Origin: JAEUOS01 sp965279115
GTDB taxonomy: Bacteria; Pseudomonadota; Gammaproteobacteria; Burkholderiales; JAEUOS01
Direction: 5' to 3'
DNA: 64,000 bases
Assembly (NCBI GenBank): GCA_965279115.1
Contig: OZ257137.1
Span: 1,302,001-1,366,000, forward strand
Shown here: one piece after another, positions 34,990 through 43,895 of the stretch
Position numbering within the stretch: the first letter of the stretch is position 1
Layout: every line of letters begins with the position of its first letter
Notes under the pieces: model-generated
The model's input: only the letters and a program-made list of their open reading frames with translations
Told to the model about the DNA's origin: nothing
The model's database searches: none
Position numbers and translations under genes: made by a program

Positions 34990-36324
34990 ATGTCTTCCAT
35001 GACCCCGCAGGAAATCGTCCACGAACTCGACAAGCACATCGTCGGGCAGGCGCGCGCCAAGAAGGCGGTCGCCATCGCGCTGCGCAACCGCTGGCGCAGG
35101 CAGAACGTGGCCGAGCCCCTGCGCTCCGAGATCACGCCCAAGAACATCCTGATGATCGGCCCCACCGGCGTGGGCAAGACCGAGATCGCGCGCCGCCTGG
35201 CCAAGCTGGCCGACGCCCCTTTCATCAAGGTCGAGGCCACCAAGTTCACCGAAGTGGGTTACGTCGGGCGCGATGTGGACACCATCATCCGCGACCTGGC
35301 CGAGGTGGCCATCAAGCAGACCCGCGAATCGGAAATGAAAAAGGTACGCCTGCGCGCCGCCGACGCCGCCGAGGAGCGGGTGCTCGATGCCCTCCTGCCG
35401 CCGGCGCGCGACTTCGGCTTCCATGCCTCGACGGCTGATGAGCCGGAAAACGCCACGCGCCAGAAATTCCGCAAGAAGCTGCGCGAAGGCGAACTCGACG
35501 AGCGCGAGATCGAGATCGAGGTCACCCAGGCAGCGGCGCAGATGGAAGTGCTTGCACCGCCCGGCATGGAGGAGCTGACCTCGCAATTGCAAGGCATGTT
35601 CGCCAACCTCGGGCAGTCACGCAAGAAAGCCAAGAAACTCAAGGTCAAGGACGCGCTCAAGGTCCTGACTGACGAGGAGGCCGCCAAGCTGGTCAACGAC
35701 GACGAGCTCAAGACCCGCGCCATCCACAACCTGGAGCAGAACGGCATCGTCTTCATCGACGAGATCGACAAGATCGCCAGCCGCTCGGAAATGCAGGGCG
35801 CCGACGTCTCGCGCCAGGGCGTGCAGCGCGACCTGCTGCCGCTGGTCGAAGGCACCACCGTCACCACCAAGTACGGCATGGTCAAGACCGACCATGTTCT
35901 TTTCATCGGTTCGGGCGCATTCCACTATGCCAAGCCCTCCGACCTGATCCCGGAATTGCAGGGGCGCTTCCCGATCCGCGTCGAGCTCGAATCTTTGGCC
36001 GTATCGGACTTCGAGAAGATCCTCACCGCCACCCATGCGTCGCTCACCAAGCAGTACGAGGCCCTTCTGGCGACCGAAGGGGTCGTGCTGGCCTTCACGC
36101 CGGAAGGCATCCGCCGGCTGGCCGAGATCGCCTTCTCGGTGAACGAGAAGACCGAGAACATCGGCGCACGAAGGCTCTACACCGTTATGGAAAAGCTGCT
36201 CGAGGACATCTCCTTCGAGGCAGTGAAATCCGAAGGCCGCACCATCACCATCGACCCTGCCTACGTCGACATGCGCCTGGGCGAGCTTTCCAAGTCGGAA
36301 GACCTCGCCCGCTACGTGCTGTAG
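34990..36324 (+). CDS. hslU: ATP-dependent protease ATPase subunit HslU
   Basis: 444 residues from the ATG at 34990, family length. An AAA+ unfoldase: MIGPTGVGKTEIARRL (Walker A), GIVFIDEIDKIA (Walker B), GYVGRDVDTIIRDL pore segment, the central I domain, RFPIRVEL, and the C-terminal KSEDLARYVL tail that inserts into HslV to activate it. Forms the HslUV two-component protease with the preceding gene. Convergent with the TonB-receptor gene after 8 bases. Confidence 0.97.
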   Translation: MSSMTPQEIVHELDKHIVGQARAKKAVAIALRNRWRRQNVAEPLRSEITPKNILMIGPTGVGKTEIARRLAKLADAPFIKVEATKFTEVGYVGRDVDTIIRDLAEVAIKQTRESEMKKVRLRAADAAEERVLDALLPPARDFGFHASTADEPENATRQKFRKKLREGELDEREIEIEVTQAAAQMEVLAPPGMEELTSQLQGMFANLGQSRKKAKKLKVKDALKVLTDEEAAKLVNDDELKTRAIHNLEQNGIVFIDEIDKIASRSEMQGADVSRQGVQRDLLPLVEGTTVTTKYGMVKTDHVLFIGSGAFHYAKPSDLIPELQGRFPIRVELESLAVSDFEKILTATHASLTKQYEALLATEGVVLAFTPEGIRRLAEIAFSVNEKTENIGARRLYTVMEKLLEDISFEAVKSEGRTITIDPAYVDMRLGELSKSEDLARYVL

Positions 36325-36332
36325 GCGACTGC

Positions 36333-38390
36333 TCAGAACCCCGTGGAGAAGGTCAGCCGCAGGGTGCGCGGCTCCACCGGATGGAAATGCACGTCGCTCA
36401 CACTGGCAGCCTCGCCGCGCAGACGCGACTCGTAGAAGTAGTCGATGTCGCTGGCCTTGCGGTTGAACAGGTTGAAGACATCGAGCGCAACGCGCATGCT
36501 GCCGGAAATCCTGTAGCCGACCCGCACGTGCGCCAGGCTGGTGGGCGCCGAACGCACGCTGTTGTCGTCGATCAGCGGTCGCGCCCCCAGGTAGCGCCAG
36601 TGCAAATGGCCTGACCATGGGCCGCGGTCACGGACGGACACGCCAAAACTGACGGCCTTTTCCAGCGCGCCGGGAATATGCACGCCCAGGTCGGTAGCGG
36701 GATCAAACGACCTGAAACGCGCCTTCGAAAACGCCACGTCGAAGTCGAACACCAGCCACTGGGCGGCGACATAGCGGTTGTTCCACTCGATGCCGCTACG
36801 GGAACTGGCGCGGCTGGGCTCGGTTTCGCCGGCGTCGCCAACGAACAGCAGTTCGGAATCGATATCGAGACGCCAGAGCGCAATGGAGCTTTGCAGCCCG
36901 TTGATCGCCTCGCTGCGCACCCCCAACTCGAAGCCGCGGGTGCGCACCAGGGGGGTGACCGGCGTTGTGGCGAGGCCGCTCCTGGGCGCGATGGTCTGTG
37001 TCGTGCCGCGCGCATCGTTGCTGTGAAAGCCACGTCCAAGGTTGGCGAAAAGCTCGGTACGGGCCCATGGCCCGAAAATCAGGCTCAGCTTGGGCGAAAC
37101 GATGCCGTCGGCAACCTGACCGGAATTGGCGGCATTGTCACTGGACACCTTGAAGCGGTAACGGTCGTAGCGCAGCCCGACGATACTGCGGAACTTCGCG
37201 TGCCATTGCAGGGTGTTCTCCACAAACAACCCGAGGCTGCCCTGGCCGATGCGATCCTCGCGGGTGGTGGACAGTACCGATCGCGCCGCGGTGGCGTACA
37301 GCCCGACCGGAGACAACCTGTCGAAGCGCCCTTGCGCCCCCAGGCGGGTCGTTGAAGCAAATCCGCCCGCATTGCCAAACCAGGTGTGGCTGGTGTCGAA
37401 CCCGGCCATGCTGCGTCGCTCGGATTGCAGGAACTGGTCCCCATTGACCGGGTCGTCCAGCGCATAGGTGAAGTTGCTGAACAGATCCAGCCTCGAGCGC
37501 ATCGCGTAGGCGTTGAATTCGAACGCCGTGTCGGCCGACTGGCGTCGCAGGTTCCACGACAGGCTGTAGCGGGCGGTCTCGCCGCCATCGGTCGCATCGA
37601 CGGCACCAAACCGCCCCAGCGCGCCGCTATCGACCGCACGCCGAGGAATCTGGTCGGTGGAACTCCATTTCGCGGTGTACGCCATCGCGGTGAGGGAAAA
37701 GCCGTTCTGCGGCGTGCCGCCGGACCAGCGCAACAACGCATTGAGCTTCTTGAGCCGCTCCGGGTTCTCCCACGGCCCGTTGGCACCGGCGGCCTCGACT
37801 GCATACAGAAGCGACTTGTCGCCCACCCGGGTCGAATCGGCTGCCAACAGGCGCCGGTAGCCACGCTCGCCTACGGTCAACGAGGCAAGCCCCTGCGGCA
37901 AGCGATTCTTCAGTCCCAGGCGCGCCGAGCCAGCGGAAGCGAAATCGCCGTCTTCGGCGAAATACGGCCCCTTGCGATAGGCAATGCGATCGACCAATTC
38001 AGGAATCAGGAAATTGAGGTCGGTATAGCCCTGGCCGTGCGCGTGGCTGCGCATGTTGACCGGCATGCCATCGACGAAGGTGGCGAAATCGGTGCCGTGG
38101 TCGAGGTTGAAGCCGCGCAGGAAGTACTGGTTGGCCTTGCCGTCACCGGAGTGCTGGGTGACGATGACGCCAGGGACGAATTCCAGAAGTTCGCCCGGGC
38201 GCAACAAAGGCCGGCTTTCGATCAGGCGCGCGGTGACCGCACCCTCGCTGGCGGCATCGGACGTGCTGATGGCGTTGTCGTAGTGGCCACTGACGGTCAC
38301 TTCCGGAAGAAGGGCGGCTTCCTGCGCCGATGCCGCAACTGCCATCGAGGCGGCTGCGGCGCAAAGGACTTTCGGAAATGGGAGCCGCAC
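36333..38390 (-). CDS. TonB-dependent outer-membrane receptor
   Basis: 685 residues from a GTG at 38390. A signal peptide is cut near ASAQ; then a TonB-box-like LPEVTVSG, plug domain (LLRPGELLEFVPGVIVTQHSGDG in parts, QYFLRGFNLDHGT, FVDGMPVN) and a 22-strand barrel ending in an aromatic LRLTFSTGF. It imports a metal complex or other ligand driven by TonB. HSHAHG-type residues (MRSHAHGQGY) in the plug may contact metal. No ribosome site is visible and the start sits in an inverted repeat. Divergent from the copper-gene run. Confidence 0.88.
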   Translation of the reverse strand: MRLPFPKVLCAAAASMAVAASAQEAALLPEVTVSGHYDNAISTSDAASEGAVTARLIESRPLLRPGELLEFVPGVIVTQHSGDGKANQYFLRGFNLDHGTDFATFVDGMPVNMRSHAHGQGYTDLNFLIPELVDRIAYRKGPYFAEDGDFASAGSARLGLKNRLPQGLASLTVGERGYRRLLAADSTRVGDKSLLYAVEAAGANGPWENPERLKKLNALLRWSGGTPQNGFSLTAMAYTAKWSSTDQIPRRAVDSGALGRFGAVDATDGGETARYSLSWNLRRQSADTAFEFNAYAMRSRLDLFSNFTYALDDPVNGDQFLQSERRSMAGFDTSHTWFGNAGGFASTTRLGAQGRFDRLSPVGLYATAARSVLSTTREDRIGQGSLGLFVENTLQWHAKFRSIVGLRYDRYRFKVSSDNAANSGQVADGIVSPKLSLIFGPWARTELFANLGRGFHSNDARGTTQTIAPRSGLATTPVTPLVRTRGFELGVRSEAINGLQSSIALWRLDIDSELLFVGDAGETEPSRASSRSGIEWNNRYVAAQWLVFDFDVAFSKARFRSFDPATDLGVHIPGALEKAVSFGVSVRDRGPWSGHLHWRYLGARPLIDDNSVRSAPTSLAHVRVGYRISGSMRVALDVFNLFNRKASDIDYFYESRLRGEAASVSDVHFHPVEPRTLRLTFSTGF

Positions 38391-38420
38391 GGTATGACGA
38401 ATTTAGCAATGTTCATACCG
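38390..38420. promoter_or_regulatory. Inverted repeat over the receptor start codon
   Basis: CGGTATGA (38390-38397) and TCATACCG (38413-38420) are perfect 8-bp complements with a 15-bp spacer. They begin at the first base of the minus-strand receptor's GTG. This may be an operator or an RNA hairpin limiting ribosome access; no known regulator motif was matched. Confidence 0.4.
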
Positions 38421-38525
38421 ACCAACAAGCAGCGAGGCATTTCCCCGATTCACCCGACGATGCCGAGCATTCGCACCCAGACCACCTGCACCCGCGCACC
38501 GGATTGCCTGGGGCAGAACCATCTG

Positions 38526-38554
38526 TTCTGAACCAATCGGCGTGGCGCTATACT
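38526..38554 (+). promoter_or_regulatory. Candidate promoter of the copper-gene run
   Basis: TATACT (38549-38554) is five of six to the -10 consensus and lies six bases before the ATG at 38561, so the message would be leaderless or nearly so. TTCTGA (38526-38531), 17 bp upstream, is a weak -35. Confidence 0.4.
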
Positions 38555-38560
38555 TCGCGA

Positions 38561-38932
38561 ATGCGCGCGTTTCGCCACTTCAGGTTTCTCGCCTTCGCCT
38601 TGATCATCGCGTTGATCCAGGCCGGCGTGCCTGTGCTCGCTTACGCCAAGATGGCCAAAGAGAATGGCCTGACGCAGGAGATCTGCTCTCCGCAAGGCAT
38701 GAAGAAGGTGGTGATCGACGCCAACGGTGTTGCGCAGGAAGTCGCCGCAGATGCCAGCCAGAACAACCATTGCCAGTTGTGCGCTTCAACAGGGCCGACA
38801 CCGATCGCCACCCTGATATCCATCCATGAAAGCGCCCGCTCGCCGGCGCTGATCCGTGTAGGCCAGACCTGCTATCCATCAGGTTCGGCCGTCAGCGCAC
38901 CGCCCGCCACCGGGCCTCCCTCCGGCTCCTGA
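38561..38932 (+). CDS. DUF2946 family protein, copy 1
   Basis: 123 residues. N-terminal hydrophobic segment FRFLAFALIIALIQAGVPVLAYA (split: FRFLAFALII, ALIQAGVPVL) is followed by ICSPQGMKKVVIDANG and NNHCQLC, with a further C-terminal ATGPPSGS tail. The C...H-C-x2-C pattern is typical of DUF2946 and could bind a metal in the periplasm. The family is often found beside copper-uptake genes. It starts the plus-strand run, 102 bp before the copper-uptake-associated gene. Confidence 0.75.
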   Translation: MRAFRHFRFLAFALIIALIQAGVPVLAYAKMAKENGLTQEICSPQGMKKVVIDANGVAQEVAADASQNNHCQLCASTGPTPIATLISIHESARSPALIRVGQTCYPSGSAVSAPPATGPPSGS

Positions 38933-39034
38933 CCCACAGGCAGCCCCGACCTGGCCGTTGACGGCCAGAGTCATCGTTTCAGTTTTTCGCCCTGCCCGGC
39001 CTACGGGCGGCTAACGACTTTCCACGAGGGAAAC

Positions 39035-39553
39035 ATGCTCAATCGTTCCACGCGGCAGCGCGCCAGCAGCACATTCTTGAAGTTGATTCTTGCGGTCGGC
39101 AGCGTCTTTATCTCGCTCGCTCAGGTGCAGGTCGCCGATGCACAAGACAAAAACGCCGCCGAGATTCGCAGCGCCATCAAGGCCATCTGGGACAAGCCCG
39201 GGGCGCTCGTGGAAGTCGACCCGGTTTCCGTGGTCGGTAACCACGCCATCGCCGGCTGGACGCAGGAGAAACGCGGCGGACGTGCCTTGCTGCGTCGCGA
39301 CCATGGCAAATGGACTGTCATCGTCTGCGGTGGCGACGGCCTGGCAAAAGCCGCTGCGCTGCGCCAGACCGGCATGTCCGCCACCGATGCGTCAAGCATG
39401 GAAAAGGCCGTCGCGAAGGCTGAGGCGGGCGTCCCCGAGACACGGCGCAGGATGTTCGCTCTGTTCGAGGGTACGGTCAGGGTGGACGGCAGCGCAGGCC
39501 ACGCTGCACATGGCGCACATGCTGGACATGATGCCCATGCGGCGAAAAAGTAG
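39035..39553 (+). CDS. Copper-uptake-associated periplasmic protein
   Basis: 172 residues with a signal peptide (VFISLAQVQVADA). The mature part reads AAEIRSAIKAIWDKPGA, VEVDPVSVVGNHAIAGW, RGGRALLRRDHGKWTVIVCGGDGL. I recognise this as the family annotated as copper uptake system-associated protein. The C-terminus is His-rich (HAAHGAHAGHDAH), suitable for holding Cu or another soft metal. It lies between two DUF2946 genes. Family assignment from memory; mechanism not established. Confidence 0.72.
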   Translation: MLNRSTRQRASSTFLKLILAVGSVFISLAQVQVADAQDKNAAEIRSAIKAIWDKPGALVEVDPVSVVGNHAIAGWTQEKRGGRALLRRDHGKWTVIVCGGDGLAKAAALRQTGMSATDASSMEKAVAKAEAGVPETRRRMFALFEGTVRVDGSAGHAAHGAHAGHDAHAAKK

Positions 39554-39593
39554 CTGACGCCATCTGCGAAACCCACCCGTCTAGCTCGCAACC

Positions 39594-39968
39594 ATGTATC
39601 GCTTGTATCGTCTCGGCCTTTCGGTATTCGCCTTTTGCATCGCGTTGATGCAATTCGCCATGCCGGTGGTCACCTATGCCCGCATGGCACAGGAGAGTCG
39701 ACTCGGCCAGATTGTTTGCAGTCCGTCGGGCGCAAGCAAGCGGGTCGTCGTCGAGGCGGACGGCACGTTTCGTGAAACCGATACATCCACCGGGCATGTC
39801 GATCATTGCGCGCTTTGCAGCGCTGCCGGAACCGGGTTGCCCGCGATACAGGCCGCCATGCCCGGCATCACCGCCGGTGAAAGTGCGATTGGACATGGCC
39901 GCTTGTGGTACCCACACGACCCTGCCGCCCTCACACCGCCTGCAACCGGACCTCCATTCCCCTCCTGA
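39594..39968 (+). CDS. DUF2946 family protein, copy 2
   Basis: 124 residues, paralogous to the 38561 product. It shares the hydrophobic N-terminus (FAFCIALMQFAMPVVTYARMA), IVCSPSGASKRVVVEADG, DHCALC and the C-terminal ATGPPFPS motif. The repeated C...H-C-x2-C pattern suggests the same metal-binding role. It lies 40 bases after the copper-uptake-associated gene and 118 bases before the receptor gene. Confidence 0.75.
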   Translation: MYRLYRLGLSVFAFCIALMQFAMPVVTYARMAQESRLGQIVCSPSGASKRVVVEADGTFRETDTSTGHVDHCALCSAAGTGLPAIQAAMPGITAGESAIGHGRLWYPHDPAALTPPATGPPFPS

Positions 39969-40086
39969 AGAGCCCCCACTCGGTGGCGTTGTGTGACGAG
40001 CAGCGCCCGTTCGGTTGGTCCACGCCGCATTTGAGCAGCAGTCGCCCAAGGAGCGCCTGCCATATGCGGCCATTTAAGGAGGATTC

Positions 40087-42318
40087 ATGAAACTGCTGTT
40101 CAGGCGCCGCCCTATGGCCGACGCATTCGACGCTTCAAGCCTTTCGTCCCCTGTCGCGCTTGCCGCGGCGTTCATGGCGATCACGTCTTCGCCCGCGCTG
40201 TCACAACAGGAACTTCGCGAAGTCCAAGTCACCGGACGACAGGATACCCTGGAGCGTCCGCAACTTGACACGGTCATTGGTACAGGCAGCCGACTGGGCC
40301 TGACCGCCCGCGAGACTCCCGCCTCCGTGACGATCATCGATCGCGCCAACATGGAAGCGCGCGATGCGCGCAACACCCAGGAAGCACTGCTGGCGGCGCC
40401 CGGCCTGCACGCCTCGGCCACCAATGCGCCCCCGGGTTTTGCCGGTTATGCATCAATGCGCGGCTTTTCCGGGTCGCAGGTGACACAAACGTTCAACGGC
40501 ATCACCGTGCAGTACGACGCCATCGCGGCACGACCGATCGATGCCTGGCTGATCGACCGCGTCGAGGTTCTCGGCGGTCCTTCCAGCTATCTCTATGGGA
40601 GCGGTGCGGTCGGCGGAACCATCAACTACGTCAGCAAGGTCGCCACACGCGACGCGTTGGTGCAGGACGCCTACCTGGCCGGAGCCTCCTTTAACACCCT
40701 GCGCGCCGCATACGGCATCAACGTCGCCCTTGGCGGCAAGGAAGCGACGAACTGGGTGCGGTTCGACGTCAGCCGCTCGCAGTCGGATGGCTACGTCAAT
40801 CCCGGCAAGTCGGAAAGCAACGCCCTGTCGTTCTCGTGGCTCGCCGACCTGGCGCCAGGCGTTTCGCACACGCTCGCCATCGAGCGCGCCGATGAGAAGC
40901 GCCTGCCCTACTGGGGCACGCCCGTGCGCCGGCCCGCCTCAGGGGGCGAAGTCGATCCGGCCACCATTCGCATCAACTACAACGTCGCCGACGGGTTGTA
41001 CGGCAACCAGATCCTGTGGGGACGATCGATCACCGAATGGCGCGCGTCGAAAGGCACGACATTCACCAATACGGCGTACCACTACGACGCGGAACGGCTC
41101 TATCGCAACGTCGAGGTGTATCGCTGGAATGCCGCCAATACCGCAGTCGAACGCGGAGCGCTATTCGCCCAGCGCCACGGCCACCGCCTCTGGGGTGACA
41201 AGATAGAAGCCAGCCACAAGGGCAAATTGTTCGGACTCGACACCGCCTGGGCTGGCGGTTTCGATATCAGCATCAACCGGCAGACACGCTATCCGTTCTC
41301 GTCGCCGGCATTCTCTGCCATCGCAGGCGCGCCGCTGGACACGGTCAATCCGTATTCGCCGACTCTGAATACATTTTTCGGTGTCCTCCCCAGCGCCCAG
41401 GACGCCACCAATCCCGATCGCGAAAACACTGTTCGCTCACGCGCTTTCTTCGCCGAGAACCGCACGAAATTCGGTGGCGGATGGAGTCTCACCACTGGCT
41501 TGCGGCAGGACTTCATCGCCATTCGCATCCAGAATCGTCGGGCGGTCACGGCCGCAGATCCGCGCCTCTACGGTATCGACTACAAGGCGAGCACCGGGCG
41601 CATGGGCCTGATGTACGAGATCAGCCCAAGCGCAAACATGTACGTTCAGTACAGCACTGCGGCCGATCCGCCGGCCGGAGTCTTGATGACCGGCACGTTC
41701 GCCCAACTGCGCGACTTCCCGCTTACAACCGGAACCCAGTGGGAAGCAGGCACCAAGTTCGACTTCTGGGACAAGAAGGCGTCCGCCACCCTGGCGGCCT
41801 ATCGCATCGTACGCAAGAACCTTTCGATTACCGACCCCGCCAATCCGGCCGGGCCTCCCATTCCTGTGGGGCAGCAATCCTCGTCAGGCATCGAGGCCAG
41901 CGTCGGGGCCCGCATCTCGAGCGACTGGCGCATCCAGGCCAATGCCGGCTATGCGGAGGCGCGCTTCGACAATCTGGTCGAGGCTGGCGGCGTCTCCCGG
42001 GCCGGCAACGCGCCGCCCAACACACCGAAGCTCACCGCCAACCTCTGGGTCACCTGGAGCGGCAAGCCCGGTTGGGAGTCCGGTGCCTGGCTACGGCATG
42101 TGGGCTCGGTCTATGCGGACAACGCCAACACGATCACGGCTCCCGGGTACCAGTTGCTGGACCTGTTTGCCAGCTACCGGGTGACGAAGAACGCCACATT
42201 GACGGCCAGGGTACGCAACGCCACCGACAAGCTGTACGTGTCGAACGCCACCGGAACGCCATTGTTCATATTTGGCGAGCCGCGCAGCTTCGAGCTCGCG
42301 CTGCGCGCGACCTATTGA
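40087..42318 (+). CDS. TonB-dependent outer-membrane receptor (metal/siderophore type)
   Basis: 743 residues with perfect AAGGAGG before the ATG. Signal segment LAAAFMAITSSPALSQ, TonB-box-like LREVQVTG, plug with TPASVTIIDRANME, NTQEALLAAPGL, SMRGFSGSQVTQTFNGI and VEVLGGPSSYLYGSGAVGGTINYVSK, and a barrel ending EPRSFELALRATY. It resembles siderophore-type receptors. The following PepSY gene, TonB gene and PCuAC chaperones suggest copper or a copper complex as ligand (inference). A second receptor lies divergently upstream. Confidence 0.9.
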   Translation: MKLLFRRRPMADAFDASSLSSPVALAAAFMAITSSPALSQQELREVQVTGRQDTLERPQLDTVIGTGSRLGLTARETPASVTIIDRANMEARDARNTQEALLAAPGLHASATNAPPGFAGYASMRGFSGSQVTQTFNGITVQYDAIAARPIDAWLIDRVEVLGGPSSYLYGSGAVGGTINYVSKVATRDALVQDAYLAGASFNTLRAAYGINVALGGKEATNWVRFDVSRSQSDGYVNPGKSESNALSFSWLADLAPGVSHTLAIERADEKRLPYWGTPVRRPASGGEVDPATIRINYNVADGLYGNQILWGRSITEWRASKGTTFTNTAYHYDAERLYRNVEVYRWNAANTAVERGALFAQRHGHRLWGDKIEASHKGKLFGLDTAWAGGFDISINRQTRYPFSSPAFSAIAGAPLDTVNPYSPTLNTFFGVLPSAQDATNPDRENTVRSRAFFAENRTKFGGGWSLTTGLRQDFIAIRIQNRRAVTAADPRLYGIDYKASTGRMGLMYEISPSANMYVQYSTAADPPAGVLMTGTFAQLRDFPLTTGTQWEAGTKFDFWDKKASATLAAYRIVRKNLSITDPANPAGPPIPVGQQSSSGIEASVGARISSDWRIQANAGYAEARFDNLVEAGGVSRAGNAPPNTPKLTANLWVTWSGKPGWESGAWLRHVGSVYADNANTITAPGYQLLDLFASYRVTKNATLTARVRNATDKLYVSNATGTPLFIFGEPRSFELALRATY

Positions 42319-42329
42319 CGGAGCGGGAA

Positions 42330-43895
42330 ATGAAGCGCTGGCTTTATCTTCTGCATCGGTGGGCCGGTATCGCCCTGTGCATCGTGATGGCGCTCTGGTT
42401 CTTCTCCGGCGTCGTCATGATGTATGTGGGTTACCCCAAGCTCACGCCGCAGGAAAGGCTGCGACACCTTCCGGCGTTGGCCTTGGCGGATTGCTGCGTT
42501 CCACCGGCGGTCGCCCTGGCAGCCACCGGCCTCAAGGGCGGCACGGACGAGATGCGCCTGGCCATGGTGGCGGGCGCACCGCGTTACCTGATCCGCAAGG
42601 GCCGCGAACAATGGTTCGCGATCGATGCGCGCAGTGGCGTGGCCATCACCAGCGTGGGGCCCGAAGACGCCCTGCGGGCAGCTCGCGAGTTTGCCGACGA
42701 GCACGACGTCACGTTGATCGACTCCCTTCGCGAAGACGCCTGGACCCACTCGCGTGCGCTGGATCCCCACCGGCCGCTGTACCGCATCGCGATTCCCGAC
42801 GCCGCAGGGTCCGAGGTCTACGTGTCCTCCCGCACTGGCGAAGTTGTGCGCGACAGCACCGCGACGGAACGCGGCTGGAACCGGGTGGGCGCCTGGCTGC
42901 ACTGGCTCTACATGTTCCGCGGCAACGTCTTCGACCCGGCCTGGGCCGACATCGTGGTCTACAGCTCGCTGGCGGCCACCTTGATGGCGACACTCGGCAC
43001 GTGGATCGGCATCCTGCGCTGGCGCGTGCGCGACGTGTATCGAAAGGGAGGCTCGCACATCCCGTACCGCGAACCGTGGATGCGCTGGCACCACATTCTC
43101 GGCCTGATGTTCTCGGCGGCGACCATCCTGTGGATATTCAGCGGCCTGATGTCGATGAACCCGTGGAAGGTGTTCACGCCTTCACATGCGCACCATGACA
43201 GTACTGCATTCGCCGGTGGCAAGCTGGAACCTGCTGCGTTCGGCGTTTCGCCTCAAGCGGCTGTTGCGCGCGCAACCCCCGACCTCGGCGCAGTCAAGGA
43301 ACTCCAATGGCATTGGTTCGATGGCAAGCCCTGGTATATCGCCCGTGATGCATCCGGCAGAACCCGCGTGGTCCCGGGCAACGGCGCAACTCCGCCGCTG
43401 GCGATGTTCGATTTCGACGCCCTGACGGCTGCCGCCGCGAAATCCATGCCCACGGCGACCGTCAACAGGGCGATCGTACTGCGCGAGCACGACAACTGGT
43501 ACATCGACCGCGCACCCCACACCATGCTGGGGCATGTCGAGAAACGCCTGCCGATTCTGCGGGTGGAGTTCAACGACGACGCCAACACCTGGCTGCACGT
43601 GGATCCATACACCGGGACCATCCACAACCGCATCGACAATCACGCCCGCTGGAAGCGCTGGCTTTTCGCAGCTTTCCATAGCTGGGATTTGCGCGGATTG
43701 GTCGATCGGCGTCCGCTCTGGGATGTATTGTTGGTTGGATTCTCGCTCGGTGGCTTCGCGCTTTGCGTAACCAGCGTGGTGATCGGCTGGCGGCGCCTGC
43801 GACGCAAAGTACGCTCATCGTGGCCGCGCTCCTCCCCCAACAAAACACCTCCAATGAATGACGGAAGCCATGCCCGCCCGAGTCGGACCGTTTGA
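42330..43895 (+). CDS. PepSY domain-containing inner-membrane protein
   Basis: 521 residues from the ATG at 42330, with GGAG at the correct distance. WLYLLHRWAGIALCIVMALWFFSGVVMM is the N-terminal helix with the family's HRW motif. Further helices near LAATLMATLGTWIGILRW, HHILGLMFSAATILWIFSGLM and LLVGFSLGGFALC frame periplasmic PepSY-like regions. PepSY/PiuB-type proteins sit beside TonB receptors and may reduce or process imported metal complexes; His residues in the helices could bind haem or copper. The ORF extends upstream in frame, but that part lies inside the receptor gene in another phase. It overlaps the tonB gene. Confidence 0.85.
   Translation: MKRWLYLLHRWAGIALCIVMALWFFSGVVMMYVGYPKLTPQERLRHLPALALADCCVPPAVALAATGLKGGTDEMRLAMVAGAPRYLIRKGREQWFAIDARSGVAITSVGPEDALRAAREFADEHDVTLIDSLREDAWTHSRALDPHRPLYRIAIPDAAGSEVYVSSRTGEVVRDSTATERGWNRVGAWLHWLYMFRGNVFDPAWADIVVYSSLAATLMATLGTWIGILRWRVRDVYRKGGSHIPYREPWMRWHHILGLMFSAATILWIFSGLMSMNPWKVFTPSHAHHDSTAFAGGKLEPAAFGVSPQAAVARATPDLGAVKELQWHWFDGKPWYIARDASGRTRVVPGNGATPPLAMFDFDALTAAAAKSMPTATVNRAIVLREHDNWYIDRAPHTMLGHVEKRLPILRVEFNDDANTWLHVDPYTGTIHNRIDNHARWKRWLFAAFHSWDLRGLVDRRPLWDVLLVGFSLGGFALCVTSVVIGWRRLRRKVRSSWPRSSPNKTPPMNDGSHARPSRTV

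Noticed and set aside
35617..36618. 333-codon minus-strand frame over hslU and the receptor end
   Set aside because: Antisense to hslU, with no recognisable domain.
41481..42329. N-terminal extension of the PepSY frame by 283 codons
   Set aside because: It lies inside the TonB-receptor gene in another phase; the PepSY family begins at the ATG at 42330 with a good ribosome site.
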